Below the pieces are notes generated by a model. It was not told the DNA's origin. It made no database searches and saw only the letters and a program-made list of their open reading frames with translations. Shown here piece by piece: positions 16,629 to 25,193 of a stretch of DNA of 64,000 nt. This DNA is from Halomonas sp. GFAJ-1. GTDB taxonomy: Bacteria; Pseudomonadota; Gammaproteobacteria; Pseudomonadales; Halomonadaceae. The stretch covers positions 558,001-622,000 of the forward strand of contig CP016490.1 in assembly GCA_002966495.1 (NCBI GenBank), written 5' to 3'. Position 1 is the first letter of the stretch, and every line of letters starts with the position of its first letter. The position numbers were made by a program, and so were the translations under genes.

Positions 16629-17654
16629 GTGCCTTCTGTGATAGTGAGCAACGCGCCCAGCGAGCACTACTCCGCTCACCTTAGCTCTCAAGCAGCCCGC
16701 GACTTAGCGTGGCTAATCGCCACACCGGATGTCGTTGAGCTACCGCCGCCCATCCCCTGTGGCGGCAAGCCAACGCAACAAGAGCTTGGTTTGACGGACA
16801 GCATAGACGCCTGGTTGGCGCAGCTTACGCCAAAGCTGAACGCGCTGGATGGCAGGTTAGCTACCCGTATGGGCCACTACCACGAACAGCTTTGGCACCT
16901 GCTGTTAGATAATGCCCCTACTACCCGGCTTTTGGCCAAGAACCTACGCATTACGCAGCGGCGCAACACGCTCGGCGAGCTGGATATGCTCTACCGTACC
17001 CGCGACAACACCGCTCCCGTGCATTTGGAAGTAGCCATTAAGTTCTACCTAGGGCTACCCGAAGGGCCGGGAGATGCCACCAGCCAAAGCCGCTGGATTG
17101 GCCCTGGCGGGCTAGACAGCCTAGCGCTGAAATGCAGCCATCTGCGCCACCATCAGCTGCCCATTTCGAGTACCGCCGTCGCGCAGGCACTGATCACCCA
17201 ATGGCTAGCGCCAAGGGACCTTGGCCCCACCGCGCCGCTTAACGGCCAGCTCACCCAGCGCCTAGCCATGCCCGGCGTACTGTTTTATCCCTGGCACACG
17301 GCAATGCCGCCGCCCATCGGGGCAACAGCCAATCATCGGCGCGGTAGGTGGTGTTATATAAAAGATTGGCCAGCGCTTGCAGCCCAAACGAGTGAGTCAC
17401 TGCACATGGCGTGGTTGGAGAAACCCCATTGGCTGGCCCCGCCACCTAAAGCGGCGTTTCAGCCAGCCAACGAGGAAATGGCAATCGTGAAGCCACTGAT
17501 TGAGCGCTACGGGCCACAGCAGGTGATGCTTTACGACCCAGAAGCGGAGACAGGAACAGCAACAGCAACAAAGATGCAGCCACTGGAGCGTCTCATCCTT
17601 GTCCCCAATGACTGGCCACGCCAAGTGCCGCTGCCGCCCCGCCCTCGCGATTAA
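16629..17654 (+). CDS. DUF1853 family protein
   Basis: A protein of about 341 residues with DUF1853 features: ARDLAWLIATPDVVEL near the N terminus, YHEQLWHLLLDNAPTTRLLAKNLRI, then HLEVAIKFYLG and GPGGLDSLALKCSHLRHHQLP. The HxEVAxKFYL stretch resembles a nuclease-like core, but no activity is established for the family. The exact start is uncertain: GTG codons at 16629, 16638 and 16644 are all possible, and translation is probably coupled to the overlapping peptide gene. It is convergent with proB. Confidence 0.78.
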   Translation: MPSVIVSNAPSEHYSAHLSSQAARDLAWLIATPDVVELPPPIPCGGKPTQQELGLTDSIDAWLAQLTPKLNALDGRLATRMGHYHEQLWHLLLDNAPTTRLLAKNLRITQRRNTLGELDMLYRTRDNTAPVHLEVAIKFYLGLPEGPGDATSQSRWIGPGGLDSLALKCSHLRHHQLPISSTAVAQALITQWLAPRDLGPTAPLNGQLTQRLAMPGVLFYPWHTAMPPPIGATANHRRGRWCYIKDWPALAAQTSESLHMAWLEKPHWLAPPPKAAFQPANEEMAIVKPLIERYGPQQVMLYDPEAETGTATATKMQPLERLILVPNDWPRQVPLPPRPRD

Positions 17655-17718
17655 ACAATCACTTCGCTAAACAGCCACCTTGCCGTTAAACAGCTACTTT
17701 GCGGTTAAACAACGACTA
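17647..17718. repeat. Four imperfect 17-19-bp tandem repeats at convergent gene ends
   Basis: Four adjacent units share the core TTAAACArYnACTT: they begin at about 17647, 17665, 17682 and 17701. The first unit holds the DUF1853 stop codon and the last holds the proB stop codon (read on the other strand). No hairpin terminator is visible between these convergent genes. Confidence 0.6.
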
Positions 17719-18844
17719 AGTTATCGCGGTGGATCAACTCGTGAGCTTCTACGTACCCCAGGATTGCTTCAATCTGGTGGCTTGGCTGGCCTGCTAACTG
17801 ACGAGCTTCCTCAGCTCCATAGTTGACCAACCCTTTGGCCACGCGCGTGCCCTGCTCATCCACGCACAGCACCATATCACCGCGCTTAAAGCTGCCCTGC
17901 ACTTCGCGCACGCCCACTGCCAGAAGGCTAGAGCCTTTGCCACGCAGTACGTTCACCGCGCCGGCATCTAGCACCAAGGTGCCCCGCACCTGCAATTGCC
18001 CCGCCAGCCAGCGCTTGCGGGCGGCGATAGGTGCCTGGTCAGGCCGCAACAAGGTTCCCAGCGCTTCGCCTGCCATGACGCGAGAAATAACGTCTGGCTG
18101 ACGACCACTGGCAATCACCGTGACTGCGCCAGAACGGGCCGCGAGCTGCGCCGCGCGTATTTTGGTGCTCATACCACCGCGCCCCAAGGCCCCACCACTG
18201 CCTGCTACAGCGGCTAGCCGTGGATCGTCAGCGCGCCCTTCGGCAATCATCTGAGCATTGGGGTCGTGGCGAGGGTCGGCGTCAAACAGCCCCTCTTGGT
18301 CGGTAAGCAGCAGCAGTGCATCGGCTTCTAACAGGTTGGCAACCAGCGCGCCGAGGGTGTCGTTATCGCCAAAGCGAATCTCGTCGGTGACCACGGTATC
18401 GTTTTCATTGATCACCGGCACCACGCGCATCTCGACCAAGGTACGCAGCGCCGACAGCGCGTTGAGATAGCGCTTGCGGTTAGACAGGTCATCGTGGGTA
18501 AGCAGAATCTGAGCCGTTAACATGCCGTGGCGAGCAAAATGCTGCTCGTAGCACTGGGTAAGGCCGTTCTGGCCCACCGCTGCGGCGGCTTGAAGCTCAT
18601 GGACAGCGCTGGGGCGTGCTTGCCACCCCAGACGCACCATACCGGCGGCAACCGCGCCGGATGAGACCAGCACGACCTCGATACCCTGCTGATGCAGCGT
18701 GGCGATCTGGTCGACCCAGCCACCAATCGCCACCTCGTCCAAGCCACGGCCATCGTTGGTGAGCAGCGCGCTACCAATTTTAACCACTACCCGGCGGGCG
18801 CTGCTTAACGCCTCCCGGCCGGGCAACTGCTCATTGCTTTCCAC
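17705..18844 (-). CDS. proB: Glutamate 5-kinase
   Basis: ProB phosphorylates L-glutamate with ATP as the first step of proline synthesis and is normally feedback-inhibited by proline. The kinase domain opens with RRVVVKIGSALLTN and contains SSGAVAAGM, INENDTVVTDEIRFGDNDTLGALVA and LGRGGMSTKIRAAQLA; a C-terminal PUA domain follows (about residue 285 on). A GTG at 18844 with GGGAG nine bases upstream gives 379 residues, close to the family length; GTG codons at 18910 and 18874 are alternatives. It lies just downstream of obgE, a common arrangement in gammaproteobacteria. Proline is also a compatible solute in halophiles. Confidence 0.93.
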   Translation of the reverse strand: MESNEQLPGREALSSARRVVVKIGSALLTNDGRGLDEVAIGGWVDQIATLHQQGIEVVLVSSGAVAAGMVRLGWQARPSAVHELQAAAAVGQNGLTQCYEQHFARHGMLTAQILLTHDDLSNRKRYLNALSALRTLVEMRVVPVINENDTVVTDEIRFGDNDTLGALVANLLEADALLLLTDQEGLFDADPRHDPNAQMIAEGRADDPRLAAVAGSGGALGRGGMSTKIRAAQLAARSGAVTVIASGRQPDVISRVMAGEALGTLLRPDQAPIAARKRWLAGQLQVRGTLVLDAGAVNVLRGKGSSLLAVGVREVQGSFKRGDMVLCVDEQGTRVAKGLVNYGAEEARQLAGQPSHQIEAILGYVEAHELIHRDNLVVV

Positions 18845-18925
18845 GTCGCGACTCTCCCAAGCCTTTTCGCTCACAGCCTTGCTTCCGTTAACCCTGTTGA
18901 CGCTTCCCACTCAACCGAGGGTCGG

Positions 18926-20116
18926 TTATGGGGCGTACTCTACCTCGACATCGTAATCATCATCGTCGAAATCGTCGTCGTCTTCGTCATCGTCCCGCTT
19001 ACGGCGGCGGCCAAGACGCGCTTCCGTACGGGCTACTGACTCCTCTTCCATGCGGCGGCGCATTTCCTGCTCGCGGGCATGAGCTTCTTCATCTTCATTT
19101 TCCAGACGCTGCTGCTCGGTCAACCAGCGATACGCTGCCTGTACCAGCTTGTCAGTGCCGTCGTTGCTGATTGCCGAGATGCGGAATACCGGGCCATCCC
19201 AGTTCAGCGCTTGGATAATCGCCTCGGCGCGGGCTTCGCGCTCATCTTCTGGCAGCAGGTCAAACTTGTTCAGCACCAACCAACGGGGCCGCTCAGAAAG
19301 GGCTGGCGAGAACTGACCAAGCTCGTGAATAATCGCCTGCGCCGCTTCCACCGGGTCGGACTCATCGAAAGGTGCCACATCCACCACGTGGAACAGCAGA
19401 CGCGTGCGGGTCAGGTGCTTCAAGAAACGCAGCCCCAAGCCCGCGCCGTCAGAGGCACCTTCAATCAGCCCCGGCACATCTGCCATCACAAAGTGCTCGT
19501 GCATACCCAGCTTCACCACGCCCAGGTTAGGCACCAGGGTAGTGAACGGGTAGTTGGCTACTTTGGGCTTGGCCGCAGATACCGAACGGATCAGCGTAGA
19601 CTTACCCGCATTCGGCATGCCAAGCAGACCCACGTCCGCCATTACCTTCATTTCCAGGCGCAGGTTACGGCGGTCGCCTTCGGTGCCCGGCGTGGTGCGG
19701 CGAGGCGCACGGTTGGTCGAAGATTTAAAGTGAATATTGCCCAACCCACGGCGACCACCTTCGGCCACCAGTACCACCTGACCGATATCGGTGACATCGG
19801 CGATGACCTCAAGGGTATCCTCATCGATCACCGTGGTGCCCACCGGCACTTTCACGTGCAGGTCTTCACCGGCTTTACCACTCATCTGACGGCCCATGCC
19901 ACCCTGGCCGTTTTCAGCTTTATAAAAACGCTGAAACTTGAAGTCAATCAAGGTATTCAGTGAATCGTCACCAATCAGGTAGACGCTACCACCATGGCCA
20001 CCATCGCCACCATCAGGGCCACCTTTGGGCACATATTTTTCGCGGCGAAAGCTCAGACAGCCATTGCCGCCTTTACCTGCCTCAACAATAATCGAGGCTT
20101 CATCGACGAACTGCAT
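18926..20116 (-). CDS. obgE: Obg family GTPase
   Basis: This 396-residue essential ribosome-assembly GTPase has the glycine-rich Obg fold (about 1-158; GKGGNGCLSFRREKYVPKGGPDGGDGG) and a G domain (from about 160) with G1 GMPNAGKST, G3 DVPGLIEGA and G4 NKFD. The C terminus ends in a very acidic tail with runs of aspartate. The ATG at 20116 has GGGAGAA upstream. A terminator-type hairpin separates it from rpmA, so it may have its own promoter or be read through from rplU-rpmA. Confidence 0.96.
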   Translation of the reverse strand: MQFVDEASIIVEAGKGGNGCLSFRREKYVPKGGPDGGDGGHGGSVYLIGDDSLNTLIDFKFQRFYKAENGQGGMGRQMSGKAGEDLHVKVPVGTTVIDEDTLEVIADVTDIGQVVLVAEGGRRGLGNIHFKSSTNRAPRRTTPGTEGDRRNLRLEMKVMADVGLLGMPNAGKSTLIRSVSAAKPKVANYPFTTLVPNLGVVKLGMHEHFVMADVPGLIEGASDGAGLGLRFLKHLTRTRLLFHVVDVAPFDESDPVEAAQAIIHELGQFSPALSERPRWLVLNKFDLLPEDEREARAEAIIQALNWDGPVFRISAISNDGTDKLVQAAYRWLTEQQRLENEDEEAHAREQEMRRRMEEESVARTEARLGRRRKRDDDEDDDDFDDDDYDVEVEYAP

Positions 20117-20194
20117 TGGATTCTCCCGGCCGCTTCCGCCGCCCTAACTGCAATATCCCGCCCATTAATAACAGGCAAAAGGGATCGAAAAGAC

Positions 20195-20222
20195 AAAAAA
20201 GCCCCGCCATGGCGGGGCTTTT
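20195..20222 (-). terminator. Terminator between rpmA and obgE
   Basis: GCCCCGCC (20201-20208) pairs with GGCGGGGC (20211-20218) around a 2-base centre with flanking A/T pairs; on the minus strand the stem is followed by a run of six or more T. It would end or attenuate rplU-rpmA transcription before obgE. Confidence 0.75.
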
Positions 20223-20257
20223 ATTTCGTCATCTTCGCTCTGCGCAACAGCTGTTGC

Positions 20258-20515
20258 TTAGGCAGAAACGATGCTAACGAATTTACGGTTGTTCGGACCT
20301 TTGGTCTCGAACTTCACGAAGCCGTCGTTCAGAGCGAACAGCGTGTGATCACGGCCTAAGCCAACGCCAGTGCCTGCATGGAAACGTGTGCCACGCTGAC
20401 GAACGATGATGCTACCTGCGCTGGCTGCTTGGCCACCGAACAGTTTCACACCTAAGCGTTTGGACTCGGAATCGCGACCGTTGCGCGTGGAGCCGGCTGC
20501 CTTTTTATGTGCCAT
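20258..20515 (-). CDS. rpmA: 50S ribosomal protein L27
   Basis: The 85-residue protein begins MAHKKAAGSTRNGRDSESKR and contains KLFGGQAASAGSIIVRQRGTRFH, which is the L27 signature. The N terminus reaches the peptidyl transferase centre. It lies 29 bases after rplU in the usual rplU-rpmA operon, with obgE next. Confidence 0.97.
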   Translation of the reverse strand: MAHKKAAGSTRNGRDSESKRLGVKLFGGQAASAGSIIVRQRGTRFHAGTGVGLGRDHTLFALNDGFVKFETKGPNNRKFVSIVSA

Positions 20516-20544
20516 TGCAAAATCCTCCTAAAGGAAATAGCTGC

Positions 20545-20856
20545 TTACGCAGAAATTCCGGTAATTTTGACTTCAGTGAACCACTGACGGTGGCCCTGAC
20601 GCTTCATGCTGTGCTTCCGGCGACGGAATTTGATGATCGTTACTTTATCGCCACGGCCGTGGGAAACGATCTCAGCAGACACTTTGGCACCGCCGATGAA
20701 GGGCGCGCCAATGTTTACGTCGTCGCCGTCTGCAACCAGCAGCACTTCATCAAACTCAATCGTTTCGCCGGTAGCGACTTCGATTTTTTCGAGCTTGAGG
20801 GTTTGACCTTCTTTAACACGGTACTGTTTGCCACCGCTTTTAATAACTGCGTACAT
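20545..20856 (-). CDS. rplU: 50S ribosomal protein L21
   Basis: The 103-residue protein begins MYAVIKSGGKQYRVKEGQ and has the C-terminal L21 signature HSMKRQGHRQWFTEVKITGI. It binds 23S rRNA. GGAGAG lies before the ATG. The leader upstream holds a perfect 8-bp hairpin at 20885-20903 that could affect expression. Confidence 0.97.
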   Translation of the reverse strand: MYAVIKSGGKQYRVKEGQTLKLEKIEVATGETIEFDEVLLVADGDDVNIGAPFIGGAKVSAEIVSHGRGDKVTIIKFRRRKHSMKRQGHRQWFTEVKITGISA

Positions 20857-21141
20857 GTCGCTCTCCGGACTTGTCGTTAATGCCGGTTACGCCCCGCGTA
20901 ACCAACGCTCATCGCCTTCCGCTCTTATCGACCTGCTGCGAGTGGCGCCCCTTTTGGCAGCCATCTGACAGGGAGCATGATGAGTGGGTCGCGAATTATA
21001 GCGACTATCGCTGTCTACCACAAGACTACAAGGCCTTGTCAATCACACCTTACGCCATGAGCGCTTAGCTCTACCTTGACGCCTCACAACCAGCCCCATA
21101 GCATGGCCTCAACTACCCCACCCCCGCGATGAACGGAACCC
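20857..21141. promoter_or_regulatory. Divergent promoter region of rplU and ispB, with leader hairpin
   Basis: These 285 bases hold no gene and must contain the promoters of rplU (minus) and ispB (plus). GGTTACGC (20885-20892) and GCGTAACC (20896-20903) form a perfect 8-bp stem with a CCC loop in the rplU leader, 29 bases before its start. No promoter boxes are called. Confidence 0.5.
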
Positions 21142-22146
21142 ATGACAGCCAACGTCTCTCAAACCCCGCCTGCCAGCCCAACGCCTTCACCGCTGCACGC
21201 CGTGGTGGCCGATGACTTTGACGCCGTAAACCGCACCATTGTCGCGCAGCTGAACTCCAAGGTGCCGCTGGTCGAAACCATCGGCCAATACATTATTGAA
21301 AGCGGTGGTAAACGCCTGCGTCCGCTGCTGGTGCTGCTGGCGGCCCGCTCGCTAGGCTATGAGGGCGACAAACATATTACGCTCGCCACGCTGATCGAAT
21401 TTATGCACACCTCCACCCTATTGCACGACGACGTGGTGGATGAGTCGCACATGCGGCGTGGCAAAAAAACCGCCAACGACGCCTGGGGCAACGCACCTTC
21501 CGTGCTGGTAGGTGACTTCCTCTATTCGCGCTCATTTCAAATGATGGTCGATGTAGGTTCCATGCGCATCATGGCAATTCTTTCCAGCGCTACCTGCATT
21601 ATCGCCGAAGGGGAAGTGCTGCAACTGACTAACATTGGCAACCCCAGCATTTCTGAAGCGGACTACTTTGAAACTATTCAAGGTAAAACCGCCATGCTGT
21701 TTGAGGCCGCCTCCCACAGCGGTGCCGTACTTGCAGACGCTACACCTGGCCAAGAGCGCGCCCTGCAGTATTACGGCCGTTATCTAGGCCTCGCCTTCCA
21801 GCTCATCGACGACCTGCTGGACTACCAAGGCGATGCCGAAGCCATGGGTAAAAACGTTGGCGACGACTTAGCAGAAGGCAAACCTACCCTGCCACTGATT
21901 CATGCCATGGAACGCGGCACGCCGGACCAGGCTAAGCTGATCCGTCAAGTGATTCGCCAGGGTGGGCTTGAGCAGCTCAACGAAGTGCTTGAGATCATCA
22001 ACGCCACCGGTGCGCTGGAATATACCCGTGCACGCGCCGTTGAGATGGCCAATAAAGCCCTAGCTGAACTGGACGCCCTGCCCCCTAGCCCCTACCGTGA
22101 TAGCATGGCGAACATCGCACGCTTAGCGGTTGATCGCAAAGCATAA
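21142..22146 (+). CDS. ispB: Octaprenyl-diphosphate synthase (trans-polyprenyl synthase)
   Basis: This 334-residue enzyme elongates farnesyl diphosphate with isopentenyl diphosphate to the side chain of ubiquinone. Both aspartate-rich motifs are present: LLHDDVVDESHMRRG (first, about 94-108) and LIDDLLDYQG (second). The N-terminal 20 residues are proline/threonine-rich and variable. It is divergent from rplU, the common position of ispB in gammaproteobacteria. Confidence 0.93.
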   Translation: MTANVSQTPPASPTPSPLHAVVADDFDAVNRTIVAQLNSKVPLVETIGQYIIESGGKRLRPLLVLLAARSLGYEGDKHITLATLIEFMHTSTLLHDDVVDESHMRRGKKTANDAWGNAPSVLVGDFLYSRSFQMMVDVGSMRIMAILSSATCIIAEGEVLQLTNIGNPSISEADYFETIQGKTAMLFEAASHSGAVLADATPGQERALQYYGRYLGLAFQLIDDLLDYQGDAEAMGKNVGDDLAEGKPTLPLIHAMERGTPDQAKLIRQVIRQGGLEQLNEVLEIINATGALEYTRARAVEMANKALAELDALPPSPYRDSMANIARLAVDRKA

Positions 22147-22258
22147 AGTCCGCGCAACAAAGCAACGGAGCACGTAAAAAGAGGCTTGAAAAAAGCCCTT
22201 CGCCTGCGTATGATTCGCTCCGTTGTTAAGCGCTGCCTAGCACTGTTTAAGCAACGTT

Positions 22259-22335
22259 CGGAATATAGCTCAGCTTGGTAGAGCGCTGCCTTCGGGAGGC
22301 AGAGGTCGTAGGTTCGAATCCTGCTATTCCGACCA
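22259..22335 (+). tRNA. tRNA-Pro (anticodon CGG)
   Basis: The 77-base sequence folds as a full cloverleaf: acceptor CGGAATA with TATTCCG, D-loop with AGCTTGGTAGAGC, anticodon stem CTGCC/GGCAG around loop TTCGGGA (anticodon CGG), T-arm with GGTTCGAATCC, and an encoded CCA end. It reads the proline codon CCG. A terminator follows. Confidence 0.96.
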
Positions 22336-22350
22336 AGAATTCTATTAAAA

Positions 22351-22388
22351 ACGGCCACTTAGCTAACGCAGCAAGTGGCCGTTTTTTG
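22351..22388 (+). terminator. Terminator after tRNA-Pro
   Basis: ACGGCCACTT (22351-22360) pairs with AAGTGGCCGT (22373-22382), followed by TTTTT. It ends the tRNA transcript 15 bases after the CCA end. Confidence 0.85.
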
Positions 22389-22513
22389 TTGGGGTGGCGC
22401 TAGGTTCCATATAGGTGACAGCGCCAACAAGCCACTACAGGTAAGGTAAGCTATCGGCCTACTCTGTCAAGCCTGAAAACGATTGGCCATTCCCCTACAT
22501 TTTGGAGCGTGTC

Positions 22514-24232
22514 ATGGGCGTTCTTCATTTACTGACTCGCAGAAGTGGCCGCCTTCGCGCCTCGCTTGCCACTTGGATAGCGCTATTAGCTTTGCTGCTG
22601 GCCGCGCCAGCGGTCGCCAATTGTGCACTTCCCTCCACCACCGACATAGTCAGCATCAAGGGCGACAGCCAACAGCCTGCGCTCCCCGAGGGCAGCGACG
22701 TCGTTGTCGACGGCATTGTGACTGGCGTGTTCCTCGGCAGAGACAACCTTAACGGCTTCTATCTTCAGCAATTCACTGACCCCGGCCCGGCGGGCGTGTT
22801 CGTCTATATGCCCAGGGTCACACCGAGTCAGGCTGAACGAATCGCCCCTGGGCAGCACCTGCAGCTCCACGCGGAGGCTGGCAGGTTCCACGATCGGATT
22901 CAGCTCCAGCGGGTCGCGCAGATCGAGACCTGCGCCAACCATCAATTGCCTGAGCCTATAGAAGCAACCTGGCCTCTTAACGAAGATCAGCTGCACCAGC
23001 TAGAAGACCTGTTGGTGGTGTTCCCGCAACCCCTCACCGTTACCGGCAACTATGAGCTTGCACGCTACGGCACGCTGAAGCTGGCCGCAGAGCGCCTGTT
23101 TCGGCCAACAAATACAGCGGAGAAAGCGACTGAGGAGGGGGCTATTTTGCTGCTGGACGATGGCAGCTACCGTGCTTTCCCAAGCCCCATCCCCTACCTG
23201 GATACCAACGGCAGCCGCCGAGTAGGTAGCACCATTGAGGGGCTGACCGGGGTTATCATGCAAGCCTTTGACGCCTATCGTTTGCAACCAACTGAAGAGC
23301 CGCGTTTCGAGGATACCAACCCGCGCCCACAACCGCTGACCGCCCCGGGTGATCAGCTGAGAGTAGCGACCTTCAACGTAGAAAATTATTTCACCACCCT
23401 AGGGGAACGGGGAGCTGCCAACAGCGATGAGCTGGAACGCCAGAGAGCCAAGCTGGCCGCTGCGGTCTCAGGCCTTCAGGCCGATATTCTTGCGCTGGTC
23501 GAAGTCGAAAATGATCCGGGCGCTCTGGCCGACCTGATCAAGCAACTAAGCACGCGCACAGGCATCCGCTATCAGGCCGTCGGAGGTAGCGCAAATCGTG
23601 GGTCTGATGCCATCAAGGTGGCACTGATCTATCGGCCAGACCGAGTGGAAGCGCTGAGCGACCTATATGCAGACAGCCACCCTGCTCACCACCGCCCTCC
23701 TTTAGCCGCTTTTTTTCGTGATATGAACGGCGGCCCAGCCTTCGGAGTAGTGACGGCGCATTTCAAGGCTAAGTCGGGCTGCCCATCCCATGGGGATATT
23801 GACCGTGGCCAAGGCTGCTGGAACGAGCGCCGAGTAGAGCAGGCTGAGGCAATGCGTGACTTTTTGGCCCAGCTTGCCGATACCGCCGGTCATCAACGTC
23901 TACTGCTAACCGGCGACCTTAATGCCTATGGCGCCGAAGACCCGATCCGTACCCTGGTTCATGCGGGCATGGTCGATCTGCTTGCTCGCGACCTGCCGCC
24001 TGAGCACCGCTATAGTTATGTCTTCCGCGGCGAATCAGGCTACCTGGATCATGCATTGGCAAGCCCCGAACTGGCTGGCTCCGTGACCCAAACGAAAACG
24101 TGGCGAATCAACGCAGATGAACCGCGTTTTCTTGGTTATGACGGGCCGGACACTGCGCACGCTTATATCCAGCCCGATCCCTTTCGCTCTTCAGATCATG
24201 ACCCGGTTGCCGTGGACTTAAGCTGGCCTTAA
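22514..24232 (+). CDS. ExeM/NucH-type secreted endonuclease
   Basis: A protein of about 572 residues with a signal peptide (about 10-36, ending PAVANC), an N-terminal OB-like domain (about 45-150) and a C-terminal endonuclease/exonuclease/phosphatase domain (about 280-570) with VATFNVENYF, LALVEVEND, VTAHFKAKSGC, LTGDLNAYG and the closing SSDHDPVAVDL. Family members are extracellular nucleases that degrade DNA for nutrients or biofilm dispersal. GGAG six bases before the ATG at 22514 fixes the start. Cysteines in KSGCPSH and GQGCWNE may form a disulfide. It is a probable single-gene unit after tRNA-Pro. Confidence 0.85.
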   Translation: MGVLHLLTRRSGRLRASLATWIALLALLLAAPAVANCALPSTTDIVSIKGDSQQPALPEGSDVVVDGIVTGVFLGRDNLNGFYLQQFTDPGPAGVFVYMPRVTPSQAERIAPGQHLQLHAEAGRFHDRIQLQRVAQIETCANHQLPEPIEATWPLNEDQLHQLEDLLVVFPQPLTVTGNYELARYGTLKLAAERLFRPTNTAEKATEEGAILLLDDGSYRAFPSPIPYLDTNGSRRVGSTIEGLTGVIMQAFDAYRLQPTEEPRFEDTNPRPQPLTAPGDQLRVATFNVENYFTTLGERGAANSDELERQRAKLAAAVSGLQADILALVEVENDPGALADLIKQLSTRTGIRYQAVGGSANRGSDAIKVALIYRPDRVEALSDLYADSHPAHHRPPLAAFFRDMNGGPAFGVVTAHFKAKSGCPSHGDIDRGQGCWNERRVEQAEAMRDFLAQLADTAGHQRLLLTGDLNAYGAEDPIRTLVHAGMVDLLARDLPPEHRYSYVFRGESGYLDHALASPELAGSVTQTKTWRINADEPRFLGYDGPDTAHAYIQPDPFRSSDHDPVAVDLSWP

Positions 24233-24284
24233 GCCCCAGTTCACCAATAGCCAACGTTGTGATAATACACAAGGAAGCGCCACC

Positions 24285-25193
24285 ATGACCGACTCAACAC
24301 CTTCTGTCATCCTGCTCGATGGCGGCATGGGCCAGGAACTACGCAAACGTAGCCGCTACCCGGCCTCGCCTCTGTGGTCAGCACAGGTCATGCTCGATGA
24401 GCCGCACCTGGTCACGGCGGCTCACCGCGACTTTATTGAGGCCGGGGCAGAGGTCATCACGCTCAATAACTACAGCGCCACCCCTCAACGGCTAGCGCGG
24501 GATGGCGACCCAGCGCTGTTTGCAACGCTACATGGGGCGGCACTTGCCGCAGCCCGACAGGCGCAGCAAGAAAGTGGCCGTGCTGTCCTTATTGCTGGCT
24601 GCCTGCCGCCTCTGGTGGCAAGTTACCATCATGAGGTAGTGCCTGATGACGAGACTTGCCTGGATAGCTACCGCCAGTTGGTGGATGCCCAAGCAGGCGT
24701 AGATCTCTTCATTTGTGAAACCATGTCACTGGCGCGGGAAGCACTGGCAGCCACCACTGCGGCGGCGGAGCGCGATACCCGGGTATGGACAGCATTTACC
24801 GTCGACGATACGGATGGCACACGCCTGCGCTCTGGCGAGCTTCTTGCTGACGCGGCAGAAGCGACTATGTCCGCAGGCGCTGAGAAAATACTCGTGAACT
24901 GCTCCGTACCCGAAGCCATTACCACGGCAATGGGCGTGCTGGCAGCCGCCAACATTCCCTTCGGTGGCTTTGCTAATGGGTTCACCTCTATCGCAGCACT
25001 TCAGCCAGGGGGCACCGTGGACACATTAACAGCGCGAGAGGATCTGGGCCCACAGGCGTATGCTGATTACGCGCTTCAGTGGGTGGAACAAGGCGCGACG
25101 GTGGTCGGTGGCTGCTGCGAAGTCGGCCCTGCCCATATTGCGGCTATCGCCACACGCTTAAAAAATGCCGGGTACACGCTGACAACCCCCTAG
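24285..25193 (+). CDS. Homocysteine S-methyltransferase family protein
   Basis: This 302-residue protein has the family's opening LLDGGMGQELRKRS, a middle ITLNNYSATPQRL and the zinc-binding cysteines in ILVNCSVPEA and GGCCEVGPAH. Members transfer a methyl group from S-methylmethionine or a betaine-type donor to homocysteine, giving methionine. The single-domain, cobalamin-independent layout is like MmuM. The donor is not evident; glycine betaine is plausible in a halophile but is a guess. AAGGAAG precedes the ATG. Its 3' end overlaps the convergent helicase gene by four bases. Confidence 0.82.
   Translation: MTDSTPSVILLDGGMGQELRKRSRYPASPLWSAQVMLDEPHLVTAAHRDFIEAGAEVITLNNYSATPQRLARDGDPALFATLHGAALAAARQAQQESGRAVLIAGCLPPLVASYHHEVVPDDETCLDSYRQLVDAQAGVDLFICETMSLAREALAATTAAAERDTRVWTAFTVDDTDGTRLRSGELLADAAEATMSAGAEKILVNCSVPEAITTAMGVLAAANIPFGGFANGFTSIAALQPGGTVDTLTAREDLGPQAYADYALQWVEQGATVVGGCCEVGPAHIAAIATRLKNAGYTLTTP

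Noticed and set aside
19079..19963. A 294-residue plus-strand frame inside obgE
   Set aside because: It lies fully opposite a strongly conserved gene and its histidine/arginine-rich sequence is a typical antisense shadow.
22259..24232. tRNA-Pro followed by a secreted nuclease gene as a genomic-island junction
   Set aside because: There is no integrase gene and no second copy of the tRNA 3' end was seen, and the nuclease gene does not stand out in composition.
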